From the NCBI RefSeq assembly GCF_002024505.1, contig NZ_CP019402.1:1984001-2048000 (forward strand): a stretch of 64,000 nucleotides of DNA. Reading direction: 5' to 3'. Position numbers and translations under genes: made by a program. Positions 42,744 through 50,904 of this stretch are shown one piece after another. Within the stretch, counting starts at the first letter, position 1. Each line of letters starts with the position of its first letter. This stretch comes from Plantibacter flavus (GTDB taxonomy: Bacteria; Actinomycetota; Actinomycetes; Actinomycetales; Microbacteriaceae). A model generated the notes under the pieces. The model was not told the origin of the DNA. It searched no databases and saw only the letters and a program-made list of their open reading frames with translations.

Positions 42744-42793
42744 GGGGCTCCTTTGAAGAGGGGGGAGTGGGATCACCGCTGGCGATCCAGAAG

Positions 42794-42812
42794 TTAGGTA
42801 AGCATGTCCTAA
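42794..42812 (-). promoter_or_regulatory. IdeR/DtxR iron box upstream of the siderophore uptake operon
   Basis: TTAGGTAAGCATGTCCTAA is a 19-base near-palindrome with outer arms TTAGG and CCTAA exactly as in the DtxR/IdeR consensus (TTAGGTTAGSCTAACCTAA). It lies between the AraC stop and the FepB-like start and should be bound by iron-loaded IdeR/DtxR, blocking transcription when iron is plentiful. Confidence 0.85.
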
Positions 42813-42905
42813 CAGAACGATCGTAGGGTGCTTCACGGCGTGACAGTGTCGAGGAACCGACGAGTTCTGTCGCCGATCCGACAGGACGATGCGTGCCCGG
42901 GTGGA

Positions 42906-43748
42906 TCAGCGCCAGTAGAGCTGGTGGGCGGGGTCCGCCTGCACCCGTTCCACGTACTCCCGCGGGGTCATACCGAACCGGGCTCGGAAGCTCGCGGAGA
43001 AGGCGCTCGAGGACGCGTACCCGCACCGGTGTGCTGCCGCCCCGATCGGCATGCCGTCGATGATCAGCCGCGCCGCGAGCGTCATCCGGACGCCCGTTCG
43101 CCACCGGGCGAAGCTCATCCCGGTGTCATGCTGGAAGATCCGCAGCACGGTGCGCTCGTGGAGGCCGTGCACGTCGAACAGCTCGCGCGCGCCCCGGAGG
43201 TCACCCGGGTCGGCGAGGATCGCACGGACGAGCGGACGGACACGATCGTCGGACGGCATCGGGATCTCGCCCCAGCCGTCCGCCGTCTCCGGCGCGGACT
43301 GCTGCAGCATCTCGATGAGGACCGCCTGCGCACGGACCCGGAGGTCGGTCGGCATGTCGTTGATGCCGAGGTGCAGCAACATCTCCTGCACCGCTCGCGG
43401 GACCAGGACCTGGGTGACGGTCTCGACGGGCGCGATCAGCGAGGTGGCGGGGAGGTAGGTGTAGCACCCGGTGGAGTCGCGCTCGTGGTGCGCGGTGTGC
43501 GGCGTGTGTGCTGGGATCCAGACGCCTTGACCCGGTGCGAGGCGCCACATCGCGTTCGGGAGGTGCACCCACACGGTGCCGCGGTAGCACCAGGCGAGCA
43601 TGGCGTCCGGATGACGGTGCGGTGGCGAGAGCGGTCGACTCCCGGTGTCCTCGTCGGTGACGACGCCGGTGCCCATCAGATACGGTTCGGCGACGGACGA
43701 CGGATGCTCCGGGCTCGCGTCCCAGTCGACCTGGCTGTACGGGCTCAA
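42906..43748 (-). CDS. AraC-family transcriptional regulator with cupin sensor domain
   Basis: A 280-residue regulator. An N-terminal cupin-like domain (PHRHPDAMLAWCYRGTVWVHL near residue 45) precedes two AraC helix-turn-helix motifs (LHERTVLRIFQHDTGMSFARW and PIGAAAHRCGYASSSAFSASF, then FGMTPREYVERVQ). The start is a TTG whose bases overlap the stop of the upstream small gene (TTGA), and codon use is good throughout the lead, so coupling is plausible; an ATG about 25 codons later is the fallback. It lies just upstream of the iron operon on the same strand and may activate it when the siderophore is present. Confidence 0.85.
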   Translation of the reverse strand: MSPYSQVDWDASPEHPSSVAEPYLMGTGVVTDEDTGSRPLSPPHRHPDAMLAWCYRGTVWVHLPNAMWRLAPGQGVWIPAHTPHTAHHERDSTGCYTYLPATSLIAPVETVTQVLVPRAVQEMLLHLGINDMPTDLRVRAQAVLIEMLQQSAPETADGWGEIPMPSDDRVRPLVRAILADPGDLRGARELFDVHGLHERTVLRIFQHDTGMSFARWRTGVRMTLAARLIIDGMPIGAAAHRCGYASSSAFSASFRARFGMTPREYVERVQADPAHQLYWR

Positions 43749-44125
43749 CGAGCGCTCGTGCCCGCGTCGTCGATCAGCGGGAGGCCGTCGTCGTCGAAGC
43801 GGAAGCCCTTCGCCGCCAGCCGGCGTTCCGCCTCGTGGTGGACGACGCCACGCTTGCGCGGATCGGCTTCGAGGAGGCGGATCAGAAGCTCGTCCGTGGC
43901 GTTCGGGTGCAGCGCGATCTCGATGCGCGCACCCCAGAAGCGGTCCTCGAGGAAGAGCTCCAACGCCGCTGGGTCGGCTGCCGGGTTGTGGGCCGCAGCG
44001 GCGCGGATCGCCTGATTGGGGTCGTTCGCGAGGACGGAGAACTCCTCGAACGTGCTCGCCGATCGCGCGAGCTCGTAGCGACGTTCCTCGTCGGCGATCT
44101 GCTCCGGCGTCTTGCGTTTGGCCAC
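43745..44125 (-). CDS. Small protein with leucine-rich-variant-like repeats
   Basis: A 126-residue soluble protein beginning MAKRKTPEQIADEERRYELA. From about residue 32, two to three repeats with HNPAADPAALELFLED and LHPNATDELLIRLLEADP follow the LRV pattern (small residue, N/HPN, then paired leucines), a helical repeat seen in protein-binding proteins. No catalytic motif is apparent. Its stop overlaps the TTG start of the AraC gene, suggesting shared translation. Function is unknown. Confidence 0.75.
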   Translation of the reverse strand: MAKRKTPEQIADEERRYELARSASTFEEFSVLANDPNQAIRAAAAHNPAADPAALELFLEDRFWGARIEIALHPNATDELLIRLLEADPRKRGVVHHEAERRLAAKGFRFDDDGLPLIDDAGTSAR

Positions 44126-44268
44126 GGTGGTCCCTTCATCACGTCGCCGTCAACCTACCTGGCTCGCACGATGTTCGACAACGGTGGCTTGCCGCGATGA
44201 CTCGCAGACGGGACACTGGGGTCGCCGCATGGACGTCATGAGCGTGATCTTCGGGGGAAGGAGCAGCG

Positions 44269-45153
44269 ATGACCGCTGCACCGGGATGGTACGAGGCGGG
44301 GACGCCGGGCAAGTTGCGCTGGTGGGATGGAACGCAGTGGACTGCGCAGGAGGCCGACGCCGCGCCACCGGTGAAGCAGGAGGTGCCGGTCACACGGCTG
44401 GCACCGACTCCCGTGGCGTCGCCGTCGCAGCCGCCGTCCGGACCGCAGCCGGGCTGGTATCCGACGGGGCCGGATCAGCTCCGATGGTGGGACGGCTCGC
44501 ACTGGACGGGGCTCAGGGTCAAGAACGGGAAGCCCGGGACCGATTGGGCGACCACCGAGCAACCGAGCTTGGCCTGGGTGTTCGGCTCGGTCTTCCTCGT
44601 GCTCGCGATCGCGCAGTTCAGCCTCGGCGCACTGTCCAGCCACCTGTCGGTCAACGGATTCCCGATGCTCCTCCTGACGCTGCTCTGGTTCGGTATCGCC
44701 GCCCAGACGACGGCGGTGCGGCGGATCCCGCAGCCGGTCGCCGCCCCGGTGGTCATCGACGTGGTCCGTCCATTGCCGGGTGAGCAGGACGGTCCCGGTG
44801 CCGGTTGGTACTCCGTGTCGCCGCGGGCGACGAGGTGGTGGACCGGCTCACGCTGGGCCCAGTACGTCGGAACCCAGTACGGCATCCGGCCGACGTTCCA
44901 TGGAGCGCGCGCGTTCCGCATCTATCTCGTCATGTCCTGGGCCGTCCTCGGGATCGGTGTGCTCGCCTTGGCCGTCGGCGTGGTCATCCTCGTCAACAGC
45001 AGCGGCGACGGCTACGGCTTCCTCGGAGGGATCATCGGCGGCATCGTCGTCGGTGGCGGCGTCCTGTTCGCGGTCCTCGGCGGGGTGCTCCTGATCATGT
45101 CGCGGATGCAGCGCCGGCTCCTCCTTCTCCCGGATCTGCCGCCCGGGCGCTGA
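44269..45153 (+). CDS. Membrane protein with three DUF2510-like WW repeats
   Basis: A 294-residue protein; AAGGAG precedes the ATG by about six bases. Two clear DUF2510 motifs lie at residues 5-25 (PGWYEAGTPGKLRWWDGTQW) and 61-80 (PGWYPTGPDQLRWWDGSHW). A third, weaker copy lies at 178-197 (AGWYSVSPRATRWWTGSRW) between membrane segments. Hydrophobic helices are near 101-122, 131-147, 217-243 and 251-277. DUF2510 is a short actinobacterial domain usually at the N-terminus of membrane proteins; its role is unknown. The gene stands alone, with 143 bases upstream that hold no obvious promoter or operator that I can name. Confidence 0.85.
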   Translation: MTAAPGWYEAGTPGKLRWWDGTQWTAQEADAAPPVKQEVPVTRLAPTPVASPSQPPSGPQPGWYPTGPDQLRWWDGSHWTGLRVKNGKPGTDWATTEQPSLAWVFGSVFLVLAIAQFSLGALSSHLSVNGFPMLLLTLLWFGIAAQTTAVRRIPQPVAAPVVIDVVRPLPGEQDGPGAGWYSVSPRATRWWTGSRWAQYVGTQYGIRPTFHGARAFRIYLVMSWAVLGIGVLALAVGVVILVNSSGDGYGFLGGIIGGIVVGGGVLFAVLGGVLLIMSRMQRRLLLLPDLPPGR

Positions 45154-45174
45154 CCGCGGCACGGCACAAGGGGA

Positions 45175-45190
45175 GGACGACCGGTCGTCC
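45175..45190. promoter_or_regulatory. Sixteen-base palindrome upstream of the thioredoxin gene
   Basis: GGACGACCGGTCGTCC is perfectly self-complementary and lies 22 bases after the DUF2510 gene stop and about 60 bases before the thioredoxin ATG. A -10-like TAGGCT (45196-45201) follows it. It may be an operator over the thioredoxin promoter or a terminator stem for the upstream gene; a regulator is not suggested by the sequence. Confidence 0.4.
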
Positions 45191-45248
45191 GCCGGTAGGC
45201 TCGTCAGTCGGATGCGACGCGTCCGACCACCGATCCGAAGGGCACACG

Positions 45249-45626
45249 ATGACCACGCAGGAACTGACCATCTCGAACTTCGAGGACACCGTGTCGGCCG
45301 AAGGCATCGTCCTCGTCGACTTCTGGGCCGAGTGGTGCGGCCCGTGCAAGGCTTTCGGCCCCGTCTTCGAGCAGTCGAGCGAGCAGCACCAGGACGTCGT
45401 GTTCACCAAGGTCGACACTGAGGCGAACCAGGAGCTCGCGAGCGGGATGCAGATCACGTCGATCCCCACGCTCATGGCGTTCCGCGACGGCGTGCTCGTC
45501 TTCTCGCAGGCCGGTGCCCTCCCCGCGCCGGCACTCGAGGACCTCATCTCCCAGGTGCGCGGTCTCGACATGTCCGAAGTGCACGCCGCCATCGCAGCGG
45601 CGAAGGCGGAGGCACAGGCCGAGTAG
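45249..45626 (+). CDS. Thioredoxin
   Basis: A 125-residue thioredoxin-fold protein with the classical active site WCGPC (C30, C33) preceded by VLVDFWAEW, and the cis-proline segment ITSIPTLMAFRDG near residue 75. There is no signal peptide, so it works as a cytosolic disulfide reductase, presumably with thioredoxin reductase encoded elsewhere. The last 15 residues (VHAAIAAAKAEAQAE) form an alanine/glutamate-rich tail longer than in E. coli thioredoxin. It is a single-gene unit and convergent with the GH95 gene 20 bases later. Confidence 0.93.
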   Translation: MTTQELTISNFEDTVSAEGIVLVDFWAEWCGPCKAFGPVFEQSSEQHQDVVFTKVDTEANQELASGMQITSIPTLMAFRDGVLVFSQAGALPAPALEDLISQVRGLDMSEVHAAIAAAKAEAQAE

Positions 45627-45646
45627 CCGACGTCCGGAGGAGGCGG

Positions 45647-48037
45647 TCAGTCTTCCGGATCGCCGGGTGGACGCGCGAACTCGAGCCGGTGGACACCGGG
45701 CTCGTCGAGCCTGATCCGCCGCCGCCCGGCCGGCGCGCCGTCCTCCAGCCGGGTCGGCAGTACGCCGCCAGGGCCCGTGATGGTGATCATCGAGCCGTCG
45801 TCCGGCAGCTCGACCAGCACGCCGCCGGCCTTGAGAAGCAGCGTCGCCGCGACGGGGAGATGACGGCTCCACTCGACATCCGCGACGTGTCCACCACGGA
45901 CCCGGAACCCTCGGAACCGTCCCGCCGACCACTCGGCCGGGAGGGTCGGCAGCAGCGACAGGACACCGCCGTGCCCCTGGACGAGCAGCTCGACGACACC
46001 GGCCGTCCCACCCAGGTTGCCGTCGATCTGGAACACGTCGTCGAGGTCGCCCATCGGGTGCAGGTCGAGCAGCGAGGCCGATGACAGCGGACTGAGCAGC
46101 GTGTCGAGCGCCTCGGACGCGAGCCCTGGATCACGGAGTCGTGCGGCCAGGCAGAGGACCCACGCCATGCTCCACCCGGTTCCGCCACCGCCGTTCGCGA
46201 GTCTCCGTCGCAGTGCGCGTCGGGCTGCCTCGAAGTGCTCGGGCGTGGCCGATTCGGTGATCCGGGTCCCCGGGTACAGGCCGTACAGGTGGGAGAGGTG
46301 TCGGTGGCCTTGCTCGGTCGGCTCCCGCTCCTCGGCCCACTCCAGGAGTGTTCCGTCGCGGCCGACCTGCGGCAGTCGGAGGGCGGCCACGGTGTCGCGT
46401 GCTCGAGCCAGGAGCCCGACCTCCGCGATGCCGTCGCCGACCCGCTCCGCGAGGGCGAGGTACTCGCGGAGGCACTCGTGCGCCAGCTCCTGGTCCATCG
46501 TCACGCCGGCCGTCACCGCCGCCGTGTGATCCGCGTCGACCACGAACCGGTTCTCCGGTGAGGTCGACGGACTCACGACCGTCGATCCGGCGGCATCCGT
46601 GACGACCATTCCCAGGACGAACGAGACCACCGGCTCGACGGTCTGCAGGACGGCGACACGAGCGGCGTGATCAGCGCCACCGTCGTCCAGACAGCGGTGG
46701 AGGTGCGCGACGAGCCAGGGGAGCGCGCTCGGCCAGTTCGCCCAGTGCGCATCGAGCGGCACGGCGTCCGTGTGCCTCCAGAGGTCGCTGTTGTGGTGGG
46801 CTGCCGCCCCGTCGAGGCCGTAGGACTCGCCGGCGGTGCGCCGCCCGGCATCCACCAGTTCGCCGATGAACCGGGTGAGTGGCTCGACCAGGTCACCCAG
46901 GCCGGTGCTCTCCGCCGGCCAGTAGTTCATCTGGAGGTTGATGTTGGTGGTGAAGTTCGCGCTCCAGGGTGGCCTGACCTGGTCGTTCCAGACCCCCTGG
47001 AGGTTCGCCGGCTCACTCCCCGGTCGGGAGCTGCCGATGAGGAGCGCCCGTCCGAGGTCGAAGTAGCGCTCCGCGAGGTCGGCCGACGCGGACGCCGATG
47101 CCGAGAGCTCAAGGTCGACGCGGTCGAAGAGCGACCGATGGTCGGCGACGTGCCGATGGAGCAACGCTTCGCCGGATCGCTGCAACGCACGCGAGACCGT
47201 CCCCTGGGTGTGCTCCAGCAGCGTCGACGGGTCGCCCGACGGCCGTTCTCGCCACCCGCGGTACCCGGAACGTGCACCGGCGACGAGGCGGAACCCGCCC
47301 GGGATCGGTTGCACCGCGATCGTCAGCGCCCAGGCCATGCCGGCATCGACGAGACCGTCGGCGTCCGGGACGTCGGTCGGGTACCGGATGGCCTCGTCAT
47401 CGTCATCGCCGAGATACGACGGTCGCACGCTCGCCGGCGCACGGCCGGCCACCGACCACAACCGGATGTCGCCGTCCATGCGCTCCTCCGTCGTCGACGG
47501 GTGCGGCGTCGCGAACCCGACCCTCGGTTCACGGACACCGTCACCCCGCAGCTCGACGACCAGCACGTCGTCCACCGCCGACACGAACGCGCGGAGCGTG
47601 ACCTCCGCGCCGCCGCTCGTGGACGTCGTCTCGACGACACCGCGCGCGAGATCGGCGGTCCGTGTCGCGCGCGAACCGCCGTCGGGCGGCGCGTACTCGA
47701 TCGTGAGGCGGCCGAGCGGCTGGAAGGACTCGGTGAACGTGCTCCCGCGCAGTGCGGCCGCACGGGCATCGGCCGCGATGGGATCGCCGTCGGCGATCGC
47801 CCGGCGAACGGACGCTAACGTGCCGGGACGCGGGCGGAATGCCAGCCCACCGCCCGGGCGTCGCGGACCTCCCGACCACAACGTGTCCAGGGAGAGGTCG
47901 ATGCCCTCCCGTCCGGGCACGCCGTCGAGCGCCGCGCCCAACGTCCCGTTCCCGATGAGGAACCGATCGACGAACCGGGTGGCCGGTCCGTCGAGTTCGA
48001 TTCGATGACGCTCGACGCGCTGCTGTCGGTGATCCAT
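45647..48037 (-). CDS. GH95 alpha-L-fucosidase / alpha-L-galactosidase
   Basis: A 796-residue cytoplasmic enzyme. The ATG at 48037 shares one base with the GH27 stop; a much longer open frame continues upstream but is not coding. DLSLDTLWSGGPRRPGGGL near residue 38, TTNINLQMNYWPAESTGLG near 370, RHLSHLYGLYPG near 590 and FQIDGNLGGTAGVVEL near 670 are GH95 landmarks, and the length is normal for a sandwich-plus-(alpha/alpha)6-barrel protein. Family members invert alpha-1,2-linked L-fucose (xyloglucan, arabinogalactan protein, mucin) or alpha-L-galactose. No signal peptide is present, so it works on imported oligosaccharides. It is last in the minus-strand glycosidase operon. Confidence 0.88.
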   Translation of the reverse strand: MDHRQQRVERHRIELDGPATRFVDRFLIGNGTLGAALDGVPGREGIDLSLDTLWSGGPRRPGGGLAFRPRPGTLASVRRAIADGDPIAADARAAALRGSTFTESFQPLGRLTIEYAPPDGGSRATRTADLARGVVETTSTSGGAEVTLRAFVSAVDDVLVVELRGDGVREPRVGFATPHPSTTEERMDGDIRLWSVAGRAPASVRPSYLGDDDDEAIRYPTDVPDADGLVDAGMAWALTIAVQPIPGGFRLVAGARSGYRGWRERPSGDPSTLLEHTQGTVSRALQRSGEALLHRHVADHRSLFDRVDLELSASASASADLAERYFDLGRALLIGSSRPGSEPANLQGVWNDQVRPPWSANFTTNINLQMNYWPAESTGLGDLVEPLTRFIGELVDAGRRTAGESYGLDGAAAHHNSDLWRHTDAVPLDAHWANWPSALPWLVAHLHRCLDDGGADHAARVAVLQTVEPVVSFVLGMVVTDAAGSTVVSPSTSPENRFVVDADHTAAVTAGVTMDQELAHECLREYLALAERVGDGIAEVGLLARARDTVAALRLPQVGRDGTLLEWAEEREPTEQGHRHLSHLYGLYPGTRITESATPEHFEAARRALRRRLANGGGGTGWSMAWVLCLAARLRDPGLASEALDTLLSPLSSASLLDLHPMGDLDDVFQIDGNLGGTAGVVELLVQGHGGVLSLLPTLPAEWSAGRFRGFRVRGGHVADVEWSRHLPVAATLLLKAGGVLVELPDDGSMITITGPGGVLPTRLEDGAPAGRRRIRLDEPGVHRLEFARPPGDPED

Positions 48038-49335
48038 CAGTGGTCGAGTCGGAGCAGCACGGCACCGTGCGCGGGCAGGGACGTGTCGACGGCGCCGTCG
48101 ACGACGGGCAAGGGCCGACCACTCCACAGCTCGGTGACGGACGATCGATCGGCGCAACCGAGATCGGCCAGGTGCACCCGCAGCCTGGTGTCCGCATCGC
48201 CGAGCCAGAACGCCGCGCGCCACCGGGTCTCGCCGAGCTCCGCCGCCCAGACGACGAGGTCGCCGTCGCGGATGATCTCCCGGCTCCCGTCGCTGCCGAG
48301 CAGGGCGAGCACGTCCGGGTTGGTGAGCAGCGCGAGCGTGTGCGCCGGGGTGTCCGGGAGGTGGCCGCCGAAGAAGAGCGGCGACCGGCCGATGCACCAG
48401 AGGGTCATGAGCGTCCGTTGTTCGTCCAGGGTGAGGCGACTCAACCGGTCCGAACCGACGTGGGCCCGGATACCGATCCGCCCGAGCGGGAGCATGTCGG
48501 CATCGGCCCACGCCCCCGGACGCTGGAGGGGCGCCCAGCGGGCCAGGCGCTGGAACTGTTCGAGCACCGCCGACCAGTCGTCCCAGAGGTCGTCGGAGAT
48601 CCGCCACAGCTGCGCCGTCGATCGAAGGGTGTCGAGGTGCTCGGTCGAGAGTCGCTTCCCCGGGGACAGGCTGAGCACCATCGGTCGACCGGTCGCGTCG
48701 ATCGCCCGCGAGATGGCCTCGATCTCGGCGGTCTGGATCGGAGGATAGAGCACGTCGTCGAGCTTGATGAGGTCGACACCCCAGTCCGCGAGCTGTGCCA
48801 CGACCGAGTCGTAGTAGGCCTGGGCGCCCGGGGTCGTCATGTCGACGCCGACGTTGTCGGGGTTCCACGGGCAGACGTTGGACGGATCGGCGATCTCCCC
48901 GCAGCGGGCGGTCGAACCGAGGATCGGGAGGTCGAGGTCGACGGCCAGACGCGGCACGCCACGCATGAGGTGCACCCCGAAGCGGAGCCCGAGCGCGTGC
49001 ACGCGGTCGGCGAGCGCGCGGAAGCCGCCCGACGCCGCAGACGGGAACCGGTTCGGCGCGGGTTGCGGTCGGCCCCAAGCGTCGAGCGTCGGCTGGGAGA
49101 CGCGCTCGTAGTCGCCGACGCCGGGCGCCGGTTCGTACCACTGGATGTCGACGACCACCGTGTCCCAGCCGACGGGCAGCAGGTGCTCGGCAAGGAACGC
49201 GGCGTTGGCGAGCACCTCGGCCTCCGTGACGGACCCTCCGAAGCAGTCCCAACTGTTCCAGCCCATCGGCGGGCGGTCCGCCCGCGCCCGACGTGCTGCA
49301 CGCACCTCGGTGACTGCGATCTCCACCTCGCTCAT
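48037..49335 (-). CDS. GH27 alpha-galactosidase-family enzyme
   Basis: A 432-residue TIM-barrel glycosidase. PPMGWNSWDCFGG near residue 22 is the family opening, DTVVVDIQWYEPAPG near 58 follows, and GVDLIKLDDVLYP near 187 carries the nucleophile D193. RISDDLWDDW near 245 holds the likely acid/base (D248 or D249). The usual third residue of the KYD motif is a Leu here. The remainder is a beta-sandwich C-domain. GH27 covers alpha-galactosidase, alpha-N-acetylgalactosaminidase and beta-L-arabinopyranosidase, so specificity is open. Its start overlaps the GH51 stop by four bases, and it has no signal peptide. Confidence 0.88.
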   Translation of the reverse strand: MSEVEIAVTEVRAARRARADRPPMGWNSWDCFGGSVTEAEVLANAAFLAEHLLPVGWDTVVVDIQWYEPAPGVGDYERVSQPTLDAWGRPQPAPNRFPSAASGGFRALADRVHALGLRFGVHLMRGVPRLAVDLDLPILGSTARCGEIADPSNVCPWNPDNVGVDMTTPGAQAYYDSVVAQLADWGVDLIKLDDVLYPPIQTAEIEAISRAIDATGRPMVLSLSPGKRLSTEHLDTLRSTAQLWRISDDLWDDWSAVLEQFQRLARWAPLQRPGAWADADMLPLGRIGIRAHVGSDRLSRLTLDEQRTLMTLWCIGRSPLFFGGHLPDTPAHTLALLTNPDVLALLGSDGSREIIRDGDLVVWAAELGETRWRAAFWLGDADTRLRVHLADLGCADRSSVTELWSGRPLPVVDGAVDTSLPAHGAVLLRLDH

Positions 49336-50867
49336 GGCGCGACGACCTGAGCCGTGATGGTTGCGAACGAGTGCGGTGGGAGCGTGACGCGAAGACCCGT
49401 CGGTGTGACGTCGAGACCCGTGAGCGGTCGCGGTGACACGGCGTCGGTCTCACCGGGACGGTTGTGGGCGTCGGGCCGCGCAGCGGTGAGCAGCCGGCCG
49501 TGCGGCTCGACCACGGACCCGCCACGGACGTCGACCTCGATGACGAGTGGAGCATCGAGGTCGACGTTCGTCAACGAGCATTGGAGGACGCCGTCCTTGA
49601 CGCTCGCCGAGGCGGAGACGGTCGGGATGCCACCCGCGTGTGCGGCGTCGGCGTCGCGGACCGGCCCGACCACGTGCGTCGGGAGGGACGTGGCGTCCTG
49701 GTGCGGGCTGTTCATCTCGAAGACGTGGAAGGTGGGCGTCCGGACCATCTCGCCGCCGTCGGGATCGGTCAGGAGCATCGCCTGCAGGACGTTGACCGTC
49801 TGCGCGATGTTGGCCATGCGCAGCCGGCCCGCGAATCGGTGGAACACGTCGAAGTGCCAGGCGGCGACCATGGCGTCGCGGATGGTGTTCTGCTGGAACA
49901 GATGCCCGGGGTGCGTGCCCGGCTCGACGTCCCACCAGGTGCCCCACTCGTCGAGCACCATGCCGAACCGTTCCTCCGGGTCGTACACGTCCATGACGGC
50001 GGCGTGCGACGACAGCAGCTGCTCGACGCCCTGTGCTGCGGTGATCGTGCTCCAGTACTCCGCGGCGTCGAACCCGGTCGCGCTGCCCTTCGCCTTCCAG
50101 CTGCCGCCGATCGTGTAGTAATGCACCGAGACGGCTTCCCAGGGGGTCGCCGAGAACGGGTGGGTGGCCACGTCGGCGACGACCTCCATCAGCGTCTTGG
50201 TCCAGGCCACGTCGAACCCGTCGGCGCCGGCGGCGACCCGGTAGAGCGGGACCTTCCCGCCGCTCTCGCAGAAGGTACCGAATCGGCGTGCCAGGTCCGC
50301 GTACGCGCCGGCCCGCAGGTTGCCACCGCACCCCCAGGGCTCGTTTCCCAGCCCCCAGAACGGGACGTCCCAGGGCTCCTCCCGGCCGTTCGCGCGACGC
50401 AACTCGGCCATCGGGGTCTCCCCGGCACCGGTCAGGTACTCGATCCAGTCGGCCATCTCCTGCACCGTGCCTGAACCGAGGTTGCCCGAGACGTAGGCGT
50501 CGGCACCGAGGAGCTCGCACAGCTCCATGAACTCGTGGGTGCCGAACGCGTTGGTCTCGCTCGTCCCGCCCCATTGCGTGTTGACGAGCTTCGGGCGGTC
50601 CTCGCGAGGTCCGATGCCGCTCGTCCAGTGGTAGCGGTCCGCGAAGCAGCCGCCCGGCCAGCGGAGGTTCGGGATGCGCAGTTCGCGGAGCGCCTCCACG
50701 ACGTCGAGCCGGATGCCGCCGATGTTCGGCACGGGCGAGTCCTCGCCGACCCAGAAGCCGTCGTAGATGCCGCGTCCGAGGTGTTCCGCGAAGTGGCCGT
50801 AGACGTGTCGGCTGATCGTGGGTCCTGGCCGGTCGAGGTCGACGGTGACGGTCGCAGTGGAGTCCAT
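49332..50867 (-). CDS. GH51 alpha-L-arabinofuranosidase
   Basis: A 511-residue cytosolic enzyme of standard intracellular GH51 length. HVYGHFAEHLGRGIYDGFWV near residue 22 and LRWPGGCFADRYHWTSGIGP near 70 are family motifs. The acid/base is E176 (GLGNEPWGCGG) and the nucleophile E307 (VLDEWGTWWD). The C-terminal beta-sandwich ends in LPPHSFATITAQVV. It removes terminal alpha-L-arabinofuranose from arabinan, arabinoxylan, arabinogalactan or extensin side chains. It lies between the GH36 and GH27 genes on one transcript. Confidence 0.94.
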   Translation of the reverse strand: MDSTATVTVDLDRPGPTISRHVYGHFAEHLGRGIYDGFWVGEDSPVPNIGGIRLDVVEALRELRIPNLRWPGGCFADRYHWTSGIGPREDRPKLVNTQWGGTSETNAFGTHEFMELCELLGADAYVSGNLGSGTVQEMADWIEYLTGAGETPMAELRRANGREEPWDVPFWGLGNEPWGCGGNLRAGAYADLARRFGTFCESGGKVPLYRVAAGADGFDVAWTKTLMEVVADVATHPFSATPWEAVSVHYYTIGGSWKAKGSATGFDAAEYWSTITAAQGVEQLLSSHAAVMDVYDPEERFGMVLDEWGTWWDVEPGTHPGHLFQQNTIRDAMVAAWHFDVFHRFAGRLRMANIAQTVNVLQAMLLTDPDGGEMVRTPTFHVFEMNSPHQDATSLPTHVVGPVRDADAAHAGGIPTVSASASVKDGVLQCSLTNVDLDAPLVIEVDVRGGSVVEPHGRLLTAARPDAHNRPGETDAVSPRPLTGLDVTPTGLRVTLPPHSFATITAQVVAP

Positions 50868-50904
50868 GGGTGATGTGGTCCTGTTCTGTGCAGCGGGTCG
50901 TGGG

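Noticed and set aside
42828..44015. Plus-strand open frame opposite the AraC and LRV genes
   Set aside because: No recognisable domain, and the opposite strand has clear AraC helix-turn-helix motifs.
45627..45660. Two TCCGGA copies in the thioredoxin/GH95 convergent gap
   Set aside because: A self-complementary six-base word repeated once; the possible stem is too short to call a terminator.
48040..49350. Long plus-strand open frame opposite the GH27 gene
   Set aside because: Shadow of the GH27 gene; no domain motif and a skewed Arg/Glu/Val composition.
48038..49555. Upstream extension of the GH95 frame through the GH27 gene
   Set aside because: The extension is out of frame with GH27, low in complexity and lacks family features. 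The GH95 protein starts naturally at 48037, coupled to the GH27 stop.
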